A DNA stretch of 64,000 bases. Source: Candidatus Melainabacteria bacterium. Its GTDB lineage: Bacteria; Cyanobacteriota; Vampirovibrionia; Obscuribacterales; Obscuribacteraceae. Positions 24,115 to 32,599 of this stretch are shown in pieces. The stretch covers positions 1 to 64,000 of the forward strand of contig PLZS01000155.1 in the NCBI GenBank assembly GCA_003153555.1, in the 5' to 3' direction. Below the pieces are notes generated by a model. The model was given only the letters and a program-made list of their open reading frames with translations. It was not told the DNA's origin and made no database searches. The stretch's first letter is position 1. Every line of letters starts with the position of its first letter. A program made the position numbers and the translations under genes.

Positions 24115-25751
24115 GATATTGACGCTTTCACTTTGGCGCCGAAGTGGTCCGTGAGGCGGCGAAGCGTCGGCGAGATGTCATCTTCTGAAATGACCGCGTC
24201 GATTAAGAACAAGCCATCGCTTTTTTCTGCGTCCCTGAGCGCCTTTTGGAAGTCCGCACGAGTCGTAGCCTGCACCCCTTTGCCACCAACTGCTTTGGCA
24301 ATGGCGCTGTAGTCCCACCTAGGCAGGTCGTAGTAGTCACGCTTCTGGTCGATAAAGCGCAACATCGCATAGCTGGCATTGTTGAAGACGATGACGATTG
24401 GGTTGAGTCCAAGTTTGGCAGCGGTGCTGATTTCCATACCAGTCATTTGGAAACCGCCGTCTCCAACTAAGATAATTGAACGACGTTTGGGATTGGCAAT
24501 TTGAGCACCAATTCCGGCCGGTACGCCAAAGCCCATGCTTGAATAATAACCAGGTGCGATGAAGATATCAGTCTTCAGACTCATGCCTGCATAGAGGCAA
24601 TCGCCAACATCTGATACCACAGAATACTGTTCGCCCATGACACCATTCAAATCTTCGATCATCCCCGCCACAGTTAATTCTTTGGTACCGGCTGGTGGAT
24701 AGATGTCTTCGACTGGAATCGAAGGGATTGTGTAGCGCATTGTCGGTTTTACTTTGCTCGTTGCCCGCGAGAGCAATTCATTGACCAGCGATCGCAAATC
24801 GACTCCACGATAAGTGTGATAGCCGACTGTCACTTCCCGAGCGGTCGATTGAATTAGATTCTCCGTCTCAAGCTTGGCTGTGTAACCAGCTGTTTCCATT
24901 TCAGTTAGCACTGTACCCAACGAAATGATGCAATCAGATGACTCAACATATTCGCGAACTTTTGGATTACCAAACTGACCAAAATAGTTGCCGATAAAAT
25001 TTGGATGTGTTTCAGGAAAAGAGGCCTTCCCTAAAATCGAGGTGACAACCGGGATGTTCAGGGCTTCGGCAAGGGCAATCACTTTGTCTTTGAGATGGAA
25101 ACGGCGAATTTCGACACCTACGAACATGACCGGCTTCTGGGCATTTTTCAGGCGCTCGATAATGTCGACGATAGCCTCGTGCACTGCCGGCGATGGCGAC
25201 TCGACAGAAGCTGGAGCTCGTTCAGTGACAGCAATTTCATAGTTGACCATGTCACGAGGAATTTCAATATAGCCAGGCCGCGAATGTTTTTGAGTGGTGT
25301 CGAAAATGCGATCGATATCTTCTTGTGCTGTGACTGGGTTGGTCAAGATCGTCTGCGATTCAGTCACTTCAGCAAAAACGTTGTACTGCGTGTTGAAAGA
25401 TTTTACGCAGTGGTGCAGTTGTGGTTTTTGCGAACGATAGCGCGTTTCAGGGCTGCCACTGAGTACGATCACCGGCGACTCTTCAGCGTAAGCAAGTCCG
25501 ATTGGATTGATCATGTTCAACCCTCCGGCACCGTAAGTGACCATCGCGATTCCGAGACCCTTGAGGCGCGCATAGGCATCTGCAGCGTAACCAACTGAGG
25601 GCTCGTGGGTCATGACTACAGTCTTCAGTCCCAGTTTCGCCTGAGCTGCATATAACGGCAGGATGAAATCACCTGGTATACCAAAGGTGCAGTCGACGCC
25701 GCTTTCCTTGATTCTCTTGAACAGGTAATCTGCAATTCTTGTCTTTTCCAT
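24111..25751 (-). CDS. ThDP-dependent 2-oxoacid decarboxylase (indolepyruvate/pyruvate decarboxylase-like)
   Basis: This protein of about 546 residues has the three-domain fold of thiamine diphosphate enzymes. The N-terminal PYR domain contains the catalytic Glu in THEPSVGYAADAYARLKG and the paired HH of PQLHHCVKSFNTQ, typical of indolepyruvate and pyruvate decarboxylases. A middle Rossmann-like domain spans about 190-330. The C-terminal PP domain has the cofactor motif GDGGFQMTGMEIS ending in VFNNASYAML. Acetolactate synthase is less likely because of the HH pair. The product could be an aldehyde from indolepyruvate, phenylpyruvate or a branched 2-oxoacid. I use ATG 25751; a GTG nine bases upstream (25760) is also open. 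The stop overlaps the LprI-like gene. Confidence 0.85.
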   Translation of the reverse strand: MEKTRIADYLFKRIKESGVDCTFGIPGDFILPLYAAQAKLGLKTVVMTHEPSVGYAADAYARLKGLGIAMVTYGAGGLNMINPIGLAYAEESPVIVLSGSPETRYRSQKPQLHHCVKSFNTQYNVFAEVTESQTILTNPVTAQEDIDRIFDTTQKHSRPGYIEIPRDMVNYEIAVTERAPASVESPSPAVHEAIVDIIERLKNAQKPVMFVGVEIRRFHLKDKVIALAEALNIPVVTSILGKASFPETHPNFIGNYFGQFGNPKVREYVESSDCIISLGTVLTEMETAGYTAKLETENLIQSTAREVTVGYHTYRGVDLRSLVNELLSRATSKVKPTMRYTIPSIPVEDIYPPAGTKELTVAGMIEDLNGVMGEQYSVVSDVGDCLYAGMSLKTDIFIAPGYYSSMGFGVPAGIGAQIANPKRRSIILVGDGGFQMTGMEISTAAKLGLNPIVIVFNNASYAMLRFIDQKRDYYDLPRWDYSAIAKAVGGKGVQATTRADFQKALRDAEKSDGLFLIDAVISEDDISPTLRRLTDHFGAKVKASIS

Positions 25752-25987
25752 CACCACCACCGTAAGCCAATTTGAATTTGCCGATTAGACCGGCATTAGC
25801 GAGGAATTGTATCAAGTGTCGTCTATCCGAGGATAGCTCTTGCCGCAAAGATGCCCACCTTAAGGCTGATTTGGCAGTGCTTTTCAACATCCAGTCTTGG
25901 CAAAGAGCGCTTTTGGGCTCATTTGTAGAAGGTGATCATTTGCAAAGGAAAGGTGGATAATACGGCCATTGGTTACATGGAATTGCA

Positions 25988-26482
25988 ATGGCTAAGGACA
26001 AAAAAAGCGATAAAACTCCGACTCAACCTGCTTTCGAAGCAACGGTGGTCTATCAGCGAGCGCGCTGGAAGCATGGCATGCGCCTCTTCGGTATCGTGCT
26101 GATGGTTGTGCTCAATGTATCTCTCGTCATGAGCGACATTGAGCGAGCAGGCAAGGCTGCCCATTTTTCACTGCTCCATGAGCTAATCACCTACGTGGCG
26201 CTGTTCCTGCTCGACACCACGGTTCTCATGCCTCTGCTTTTTGAAGTGGACAAGATTGAGGTTCTCAACGATATGCTGATCCTCAAGGCTATTTTCTGGA
26301 CGGCGAAACTGAAATGGGAAGACATTCAGTATTTCAAAACTCCGCCGATGCTAAAGTTCGCGATTCTAAAGAGCCAGAGATGTTTTTATTTGATTAACAA
26401 GCGCGACATCAAAAAATTCGCCGATCTGGCTGACTCCATCCTGAAACACCAGAGTCAATTCAAACTAAAAGAGAAAACCTAA
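25988..26482 (+). CDS. Membrane protein with C-terminal PH-like domain
   Basis: This 164-residue protein has a Lys-rich N-terminus, two membrane helices at about residues 31-50 (GMRLFGIVLMVVLNVSLVM) and 63-85, then a cytoplasmic segment. The segment VDKIEVLNDMLILKAIFWTA followed by KLKWEDIQYFKTP and CFYLINKRDIKKFADLAD has the strand-turn-strand pattern of bacterial PH-like (YcxB/bPH2) domains. No enzymatic motif is seen. It precedes the B12-binding gene by 76 bases on the same strand; the intervening sequence has its own ribosome-binding site, and co-transcription is possible. Function unknown. Confidence 0.7.
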   Translation: MAKDKKSDKTPTQPAFEATVVYQRARWKHGMRLFGIVLMVVLNVSLVMSDIERAGKAAHFSLLHELITYVALFLLDTTVLMPLLFEVDKIEVLNDMLILKAIFWTAKLKWEDIQYFKTPPMLKFAILKSQRCFYLINKRDIKKFADLADSILKHQSQFKLKEKT

Positions 26483-26558
26483 TCCCTATATACTGATTGG
26501 GCGCTATCCTAGAGTGTCCGGCTCCGCAAAGCTCCAAAGACAATTAGTTTGAAGGATT

Positions 26559-26972
26559 ATGGTCAGTAAAAAAATTCGTGTGCTTATAGGTAAACCCGGT
26601 CTTGATGGTCATGACCGCGGCGCAAAAGTGGTTGCTCGCGCCCTCAGGGATGCCGGAATGGAAGTTGTCTACACGGGTTTGCACCGATCGCCTGAAGAAA
26701 TTGTTGAAACTGCTATCCAAGAAGACGTAGACGCAATCGGGCTGAGCGTGCTTTCCGGAGCCCATATGACACTTTTCCCGAAGGTGGTCGAGCTGCTCAG
26801 AGCCCAAGGAATTGATGATATTCTCGTATTTGGCGGGGGAGTGATTCCTGACGAAGACCGCGAAATCCTGCTCAAGAAGGGCATCTCTGAGATTTTTGTG
26901 CCAGGCGGCGGCACCCAGAAGACAATCAAGTTTTTGAAGGAACGCTTTGGTGAAGGAAAGAACGGAAATTAG
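26559..26972 (+). CDS. Cobalamin-binding subunit of methylmalonyl-CoA mutase type
   Basis: This 137-residue protein is a stand-alone B12-binding domain equal to the C-terminal domain of methylmalonyl-CoA mutase. The base-off cobalamin motif D-x-H-x-x-G is present as D16, H18 and G21 in [10 protein letters not shown], followed by GLSVLSGAH and VFGGGVIP, which line the nucleotide-loop pocket. GAAGGATT provides a ribosome-binding site before the ATG. Separate small subunits of this type pair with a large mutase subunit to interconvert methylmalonyl-CoA and succinyl-CoA, the next steps after propionyl-CoA carboxylase (pccB at 7183). The large subunit is not in the window. Isobutyryl-CoA or ethylmalonyl-CoA mutase subunits are alternatives. 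Confidence 0.9.
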   Translation: MVSKKIRVLIGKPGLDGHDRGAKVVARALRDAGMEVVYTGLHRSPEEIVETAIQEDVDAIGLSVLSGAHMTLFPKVVELLRAQGIDDILVFGGGVIPDEDREILLKKGISEIFVPGGGTQKTIKFLKERFGEGKNGN

Positions 26973-27109
26973 ATTAAATGTCTCCCGTCTTGTCTAGAAA
27001 CTCTGTAGTCGCGGGTATAGACAATTAGAAGTAGCATCGCTTCTTTAAATATGAGAATTTCGCATTAAATTTGTGATCTTATCTCTTGAAAAGCATGTTA
27101 TATTAGGTC

Positions 27110-27132
27110 CACTCACAGAAGTTCACTCACAG
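27110..27132. repeat. Paired 9-bp direct repeat before toxin-antitoxin locus
   Basis: CACTCACAG occurs at 27110-27118 and again at 27124-27132, just before the ATG at 27143. Direct or inverted repeats in this place are common operators for self-repressing toxin-antitoxin operons. The repeat is short and could be chance. Confidence 0.3.
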
Positions 27133-27142
27133 GGACTTATAA

Positions 27143-27373
27143 ATGGCACAACCATTCCACTATGAAAGTCAGCAGCCAGAAACCTCGACTGAAAAGCCGA
27201 TGAAAATTGGCGCTGCAATGCAGGAAGTATTCGCAATTCTTGCGGATAATCACGTAGGGCAGCCAATTCGAGATTATCTATGCACTCGTAATGATGCCGT
27301 GGCTATATCAACAGCCGGGATCAAGCGCGATTATGCTATGGAAAACGCCTACTCCGACTACCAGAGCGCGTAA
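27143..27373 (+). CDS. Hypothetical small protein, candidate antitoxin
   Basis: This 76-residue polar protein (MAQPFHYESQQPETSTEKPM, then a helical AAMQEVFAILADNHVGQPI and a basic IKRDYAMENAYSDYQSA tail) lies 142 bases ahead of a MazF-type toxin gene on the same strand. No DNA-binding motif such as AbrB or ribbon-helix-helix is obvious, so the antitoxin role rests on position and size only. A second open frame at 27291-27515 overlaps its end and runs directly into the toxin start; it has no family resemblance and is not called, although a frameshift extending the antitoxin cannot be ruled out. Confidence 0.5.
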   Translation: MAQPFHYESQQPETSTEKPMKIGAAMQEVFAILADNHVGQPIRDYLCTRNDAVAISTAGIKRDYAMENAYSDYQSA

Positions 27374-27515
27374 GTCGGCCGCTGACAAATCTTCCTCCAA
27401 GGGTTCGCAAGAGCCCTATTTGTGCTTTTTAGTTTCCCCAAGACCTACAATCCTTCGACTGATACAATGGATTAGACGGTCTTACGACTTATTTACCAAA
27501 CGATTAGAGGCTTAA

Positions 27516-27998
27516 ATGTCCTCCAGACCACCACAGTATAGGAAAGGCGACGTTGTCTTAGTATCTTTTCCTTACACAACAGATGAAGGACAGACGCAGA
27601 CGAAGCGCCGTCCCGCTGTGATCATTTCGAATGACTACAATAATTCTCGGCTTGACGATGTTCTGCTCGTTCCTTTAACCAGCAACACGACGCGGGCAGG
27701 AAGAGAACCGACTCAAGTCGTGGTCGCCATGAACACACCAGAAGGCAAAGAAGCTGGTTTGCGGTTGGACAGCGTCATTGACTGCACCGTTATCGCCACC
27801 ATTCCCAAAACATTACTTGTTAGCAAAATCGGTGCTTTCCCAAATGAGACGATGGAACGCGTCGATCAGTGTTTGATGATCGCCATGGCCATCGGGCGGC
27901 CAGTTCAACCAGTCAATAATGCTGAACCGCGCAATCCACTTTCTTTCGGCAATGATCCCGGCGGACCTGAAATGCAAGCGAAATCAGAGAGCGCTTGA
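27516..27998 (+). CDS. MazF/PemK family toxin endoribonuclease
   Basis: This 160-residue protein has the PemK/MazF fold signature: YRKGDVVLVSFPYTTDEG, then KRRPAVIISNDYNN, DVLLVPLTSN and GLRLDSVIDCTVIATIPK, which contain the conserved residues near the RNA-cleaving site. Members cut mRNA at short sequences and are held inactive by a cognate antitoxin. About 40 residues at the C-terminus (NAEPRNPLSFGNDPG) are an extra polar tail compared with the usual length of about 110. AGAGG stands before the ATG. Its end overlaps the convergent CPBP protease gene by 15 bases. Confidence 0.85.
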   Translation: MSSRPPQYRKGDVVLVSFPYTTDEGQTQTKRRPAVIISNDYNNSRLDDVLLVPLTSNTTRAGREPTQVVVAMNTPEGKEAGLRLDSVIDCTVIATIPKTLLVSKIGAFPNETMERVDQCLMIAMAIGRPVQPVNNAEPRNPLSFGNDPGGPEMQAKSESA

Positions 27999-30900
27999 TT
28001 CGTTGATTGTCGGTTTGGCTTTGCCACCAAAAAATTTCGGTGGATTTGTTCTTTTGTAGATGACGTAAACCACTGGCGACATGATCAGGGCTGTCATCAA
28101 GACCAAGTCGTCAAAATAAAGACCGGCTGCGTGCTTCAGCAAGACGCGCATGGAACCAACAATGGTGCTGATGAACCCAGCCAGGAAATATGCGAGCAAA
28201 TTTTCTCTCGCCAGCTTGGAGACAAGAAAGTAGACGATGGCAAACGTGATCAGATAATTGGCGACGTCGACAACGTAGTCCTGCCAAAATCTATCTTGAC
28301 TTGGGAAAATTAAGCTCACCGCCAAAGCGAAGAGCAAATAGTTGCGCGGGCCGCGCATATACTTCATGTAAATGCCGATCAAAATAGCTGCGGCGAAAAT
28401 TAGTGACACGCCTCGTGAGACTGCATCGAGAATCGTGCTTAGCGAGGGATTGAGAATATTCGCCATTCCACACAGATTGTCCAGGGGTGCCATCGATATC
28501 GTCGGTGAGATCTGGCTGCGAATCTGTCCGAGAATAATCCAGACCACGCGTTGACCAAGCCCGACAGCGAATCCGATGATGGTGGCGTCGAGCCAGATAT
28601 TCAGACTTGCTGCTTTTTCTTCTGGGTCTGACGGAAGAAAAGTGGTTTTCAGAATCGAGGCCACTGTGGTGCTCGGCAAAAGCAATCGCAGCGCTCCCAG
28701 CCCGAATGCCGCCACTGCTGCGTACATTGCGATTGAAGAAATGGCGCTGACAAATGTTTTCACTCCTTCAGCGACGAAAAAGGAAACAAGCGGTGTCTGC
28801 GTTGCGTAGTCGGTAAAGAAGTCAGGAAATCCATTCACGGTTTGCACTATGTTGAACAATCCCATGATCAGCCCGAGCACTATTGCTGGCCGCCAACTTA
28901 TCGCCTGCGACCTGAGCACACCTTTAGCCCACCAGACAATTGCGATCGAAAAGACAAGGTAGAGACCAATGACAATCGATTGACATATTTGCTCTCGAAG
29001 ATGTTTTTTCTGTCGATCAAATTTCCATTTGTCAGGAAGAATCCAATTGTGATCATAGCCGCTCACTTTGTCGCCGATACACTCTGCTGTTACTTTGTAG
29101 TCCGCCTCACCAACTTTGTATTTAGGCACTTTGAACTGGACTGTGTAGTCTGTGCGCGCGTCGCGCTTCTGTTCGGTGGCATCATCGAAGATGTAAGGCT
29201 TTATTTCCTTGTGCTCTTTATCGAGGAATGACTGCACTTTTGCTTGCGCTTCTTCTTGCTTGAGGTTTGCTCCAGGAGCGTCATCGGGTCTTGTTAAGCC
29301 CATCGACATCATCTTGCCTCGAGAGTCAAGCAGCACCAAATATTCTTCTTGCACTAAATATTTGAAGAACCGGACCCGCCATATAAGAGGTCGCTCTGGA
29401 ACTTCGCTCAACTCTTTTAAACGGGCTCGATCCTTCTCAAATATGTACTGCATTTCTTCATCGTCAATTCCTTTCACTAAAGAAGCTGATTCTGAGTAGC
29501 CCTCGAGGTGCACGTCGTGCGATTCGAGATATTGTTTTGCTTCTGCTATGGCTGCTTCTCTAGTTACTGTGAGTAAAGCGCCTTGTCCGACAGCAGGGAC
29601 GAAATAGAAGAACTGCAGCAAGGTGAACGCCACTGCCAGAACGGCTAAACTAATTCTGGCTGCCGGTTTCAGTGGCTGATACTGAAAACTTTGCGGCGCC
29701 AGTTCTTCGGCAACAACTAATGCTGTCGCCATCTCGACGGGCATCAATGCTTGATTGCTAATCTCTTCAGGATTGGCAGGCGCACCTTTGGCTAGACGCA
29801 AGCCAATTGCCAACGCTGCGATCCCTGCAAATGGAATCAAGGCAAGGTATGCACTGGCGCGCAAGGTCGGCACTGTTGAAGCAAAAAGTGGTTCTAGTCC
29901 GAGGAATGTATCGATTATGTTGTGTGAAAAGATGCACGGCAGAATGCCGAAGTAGCGCATGATCGTTCCGTAGAAGAAACCGACCACCGTCAGCTCAACT
30001 CCCCGCGCATAGGGAGGCTCTTGTGGGTAGTTGCTGTGCATGAAAGCCCATGCTGCTGCCTGCAGAAGATTGGCCAGCCAAAAGTTTTTGACAAGTCTCT
30101 GGAATGCAATTAAGCCGATCACTCGATAGGTGAATTCTTCTGTCAGAGATGCGATAAAACCCACATGCAGTGCTGAGAAAAATGGAAGCGTTGAGCTTAG
30201 TGATTCCGCATTTTGTACCTCCAGTGGGCACCATAATCCGAGTGGACGTCCAGCAAGATAGAAAAGTACAATCCATCCTAAGTGAGTGCCAAATGCTGAA
30301 GCGCCGCTGGCTAGTCCATTCAGAGTGCTTTGAGCGCGCAGCCCGGCCTTGGTAAAAATCTTTTCCATTGCCATCTTCTCAGGAAAGAATCTGCGATAGA
30401 GGGCTTCTGCTGAGGCAGTCAATACAAATATTTGGACAAAAGTGCTCAGAGCAGTAGTGATGGTGCCCATCACCAGAGACAACTTGAAGCCGGCAAACGG
30501 CATACTTGTGTCGTACTCGTGCAGCTGGCTGGGAAGACCATTGATTCCTTCCAGTGCTGTCAAAGTGGCATATACAGCGGCGATTATCAAGGCGAATCGC
30601 CAGCGAATCATACCGTTGGCAAACGCCCAAATGAATATGAAAAACGATCCCGTGTTCAAAGCGACATAGAAGATACTGGCAGCATCGGCCAGAGCATCGT
30701 TGTAAGACCTCAGCTTGCTAAACTTTCGCGACCAGATGTCGGGGACATGCAGATAATGGTTGAAGGAAGTGACCGTTGATCCACTGATATACACGTGCGT
30801 TCTCAGCTTCGCTCCATGCCATTCTTCTTTGGTATCTTCCCAGGTGAAGTTATGATCTGTTCGATGGGGCTGCACGATCGACGCTTGCTCGATCAACTTA

Positions 30901-31385
30901 TAACCGTCCAAGCTGACTTGTGCATCGGCACGCAAAAATTTTTCAGCAAGCTTCTGCGCATTTCCATGACTCAAAGTAGGCAGTTCTCTGTCGTTTTCCA
31001 TGCCGTGCTCGAACGCCGCCAATCGACCGTCTGGGCTGATCCAGCAACTAAATTCTTCTTGCTTCAACGGCTTGCAAAAGCGCGTAGACCAATACCAAAT
31101 CGGTATTGTTTGTTTCATCAAGGCATTGGCTTGATTCGAACCGAGTTCATACTCGAGAAAGGTTTTACCGTCGTCATCGTAGGCGAAGGTCGTGGACTCG
31201 ATGTTATCCGACTCCCGATAACCTAAGCGAGTCGCCCACTCTTCCGAGCGCTGCAAAATCTGAGCTTTCGACAACTTGATTTCGATACTGGCAGACGGGA
31301 ATACTTCCGGTGATTTTTGTAAATAGAAAGAGAAGCCGATAATCCCGACAATTGCAAGGCACCAAAGGTAGTGGCGCGTTTTCAA
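27984..31385 (-). CDS. Large CPBP-family (Abi) membrane protease with internal duplication
   Basis: This 1133-residue membrane protein starts with a membrane anchor (LWCLAIVGIIGFSFYL) and has two similar halves. Each half has an extracytoplasmic domain of about 170 residues ending in HYLHVPDIW or HNWILPDKW, then a multi-helix membrane block. The first block contains the CPBP glutamic protease signature: SLTEEFTYRVIGLIAF (EExxxR), AFMHSNYP and FSHNIID. The second block lacks EExxxR and is probably inactive. CPBP proteases cut within membranes (Rce1-like) or act in bacteriocin immunity. The start is TTG at 31385 with GGAG upstream; it overlaps the acpS stop by four bases, supporting translational coupling. 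Confidence 0.85.
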   Translation of the reverse strand: MKTRHYLWCLAIVGIIGFSFYLQKSPEVFPSASIEIKLSKAQILQRSEEWATRLGYRESDNIESTTFAYDDDGKTFLEYELGSNQANALMKQTIPIWYWSTRFCKPLKQEEFSCWISPDGRLAAFEHGMENDRELPTLSHGNAQKLAEKFLRADAQVSLDGYKLIEQASIVQPHRTDHNFTWEDTKEEWHGAKLRTHVYISGSTVTSFNHYLHVPDIWSRKFSKLRSYNDALADAASIFYVALNTGSFFIFIWAFANGMIRWRFALIIAAVYATLTALEGINGLPSQLHEYDTSMPFAGFKLSLVMGTITTALSTFVQIFVLTASAEALYRRFFPEKMAMEKIFTKAGLRAQSTLNGLASGASAFGTHLGWIVLFYLAGRPLGLWCPLEVQNAESLSSTLPFFSALHVGFIASLTEEFTYRVIGLIAFQRLVKNFWLANLLQAAAWAFMHSNYPQEPPYARGVELTVVGFFYGTIMRYFGILPCIFSHNIIDTFLGLEPLFASTVPTLRASAYLALIPFAGIAALAIGLRLAKGAPANPEEISNQALMPVEMATALVVAEELAPQSFQYQPLKPAARISLAVLAVAFTLLQFFYFVPAVGQGALLTVTREAAIAEAKQYLESHDVHLEGYSESASLVKGIDDEEMQYIFEKDRARLKELSEVPERPLIWRVRFFKYLVQEEYLVLLDSRGKMMSMGLTRPDDAPGANLKQEEAQAKVQSFLDKEHKEIKPYIFDDATEQKRDARTDYTVQFKVPKYKVGEADYKVTAECIGDKVSGYDHNWILPDKWKFDRQKKHLREQICQSIVIGLYLVFSIAIVWWAKGVLRSQAISWRPAIVLGLIMGLFNIVQTVNGFPDFFTDYATQTPLVSFFVAEGVKTFVSAISSIAMYAAVAAFGLGALRLLLPSTTVASILKTTFLPSDPEEKAASLNIWLDATIIGFAVGLGQRVVWIILGQIRSQISPTISMAPLDNLCGMANILNPSLSTILDAVSRGVSLIFAAAILIGIYMKYMRGPRNYLLFALAVSLIFPSQDRFWQDYVVDVANYLITFAIVYFLVSKLARENLLAYFLAGFISTIVGSMRVLLKHAAGLYFDDLVLMTALIMSPVVYVIYKRTNPPKFFGGKAKPTINESSAL

Positions 31386-31789
31386 GATGGAATCTCCAAT
31401 CCGTATGCCACCACAAACGCGGTAGCAAATTCTCGTTCGTGACTCAACGTCACCTCGATGTGCGTAAAGCCGAGTTTCTTGGACAAAGCGGCTGCGCGCC
31501 CGTGCAGCTTGATGCCGGGCTCGCCTGACTGCTTTCTGGTTACTTCAACTTCTTTCCAGCCTATGCCATTCCAACCAGTTCCGAGCGCTTTGGCCATCGC
31601 CTCTTTGGCCGCAAATCTGGCCGCGAACCGTTGGGCGCTGTTTCTGTTTTTACTAAAGACATATCGTTCTTCTGCGTCAGTCAAGATTCGCTGGGCAAAG
31701 CGCTTTCCAAATCTGGCATAAGTTTTTTCGATTCTCTGTACCGAACAAATGTCTGTTCCGATTTTCAGTTGAACGGGCAGGGCATCCAT
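31382..31789 (-). CDS. acpS: Holo-[acyl-carrier-protein] synthase
   Basis: This protein of about 135 residues transfers 4'-phosphopantetheine from CoA to the serine of acyl carrier protein. The family motifs are present: KIGTDICSVQRIEK with the metal-binding Asp, and RFAAKEAMAKALGTG with the catalytic Glu, followed by GIGWKEVEV and the C-terminal HIEVTLSHEREFATAFVV. I use ATG 31789, nine bases after an AAAGG site; a TTG three codons upstream (31798) is also open. The stop overlaps the start of the CPBP protease gene. folK lies 78 bases upstream on the same strand. Confidence 0.95.
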   Translation of the reverse strand: MDALPVQLKIGTDICSVQRIEKTYARFGKRFAQRILTDAEERYVFSKNRNSAQRFAARFAAKEAMAKALGTGWNGIGWKEVEVTRKQSGEPGIKLHGRAAALSKKLGFTHIEVTLSHEREFATAFVVAYGLEIPS

Positions 31790-31867
31790 CAAAAACAACC
31801 TTTCGCTGCTCGGCTAATTTAGAATAGCCTATTCGAGAATTGTCGATGCAGGGTCTTTCCGATGAGC

Positions 31868-32446
31868 TTAGCCGAGACTCTGATCGACTCCGCGAGTTCC
31901 GTACAAAAATACTAACTCTGGAGCGGGAAGGGCTTCATGAATTTGCGTCACTGTTTTGTTCAAACTCGGGTGCACGAAGTTCGGTGCAATTTCGAGAAGC
32001 GGCACCAGCGCGTATGCTCGCTCAGCAATATTGAGATGGGGAACGTGCAAATAAGGTGTTTCCAAAACTTCATCACCGAAGAACAGAATGTCCAAGTCAA
32101 TGATTCTAATTCTTAACTCGCCGTCGTGCCGCCTGCTGGAAATCGACTCTTTGCTGTGCATCTCAGCCAGGCGCTTTTCGATGTCTTTGCAGATATCGAG
32201 CAGCTCTTCTGCGCTCAACGTTGTGTCCACGGCAGCGACCGCATTGACGAACCATTCTTTGTATTCTCGGTTAACAGGCTCGGTCTCATAAAGGCTTGAG
32301 CACTCAATAACCTTGATGCGCGGAATGTCTTTTAAGAGTTGCATAGCTTGTTGCACATAGCCAACGCGATCCCCGACGTTAGACCCGAGCCCTATAAAAG
32401 CCCGAGTTTGGCGAGGATTACCTCTCAACTGCCTCTGTTGTGCCAA
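31868..32446 (-). CDS. folK: 2-amino-4-hydroxy-6-hydroxymethyldihydropteridine diphosphokinase
   Basis: This 192-residue HPPK transfers pyrophosphate from ATP to the pterin, a step of folate synthesis. Motifs are AFIGLGSNVGDRVGYVQQAM, SSLYETEPVNREYKEWFVNA, the Arg-rich SSRRHDGELRIRIIDLDILF with its paired Asp for magnesium, and VPHLNIAERAYALVPLLEI. The start is TTG at 32446, chosen because AAGGA stands seven bases upstream and the N-terminus then precedes the GLGSN strand by a normal distance. The C-terminus is slightly longer than in compact HPPKs. It heads the folK-acpS-CPBP protease run. Confidence 0.95.
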   Translation of the reverse strand: MAQQRQLRGNPRQTRAFIGLGSNVGDRVGYVQQAMQLLKDIPRIKVIECSSLYETEPVNREYKEWFVNAVAAVDTTLSAEELLDICKDIEKRLAEMHSKESISSRRHDGELRIRIIDLDILFFGDEVLETPYLHVPHLNIAERAYALVPLLEIAPNFVHPSLNKTVTQIHEALPAPELVFLYGTRGVDQSLG

Positions 32447-32599
32447 TGCGAATCCTTCTTTTGCGTGAGTACGCGCTTCGTTTGAACGCTAAGCGGCGCT
32501 CAATTATATCCAGTTGGCGTTTCCTGTACGAGTCTTGACTTGTCGCCAATCATCTATGGAGTAATCAGCTCGCTGGTGGACTACAGTTTGTGAAGCAAT

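Noticed and set aside
27291-27515. Open frame running into the MazF start, as an alternative antitoxin
   Set aside because: It overlaps the better upstream candidate in another frame and its sequence is basic and low in family resemblance; left open as a frameshift possibility.
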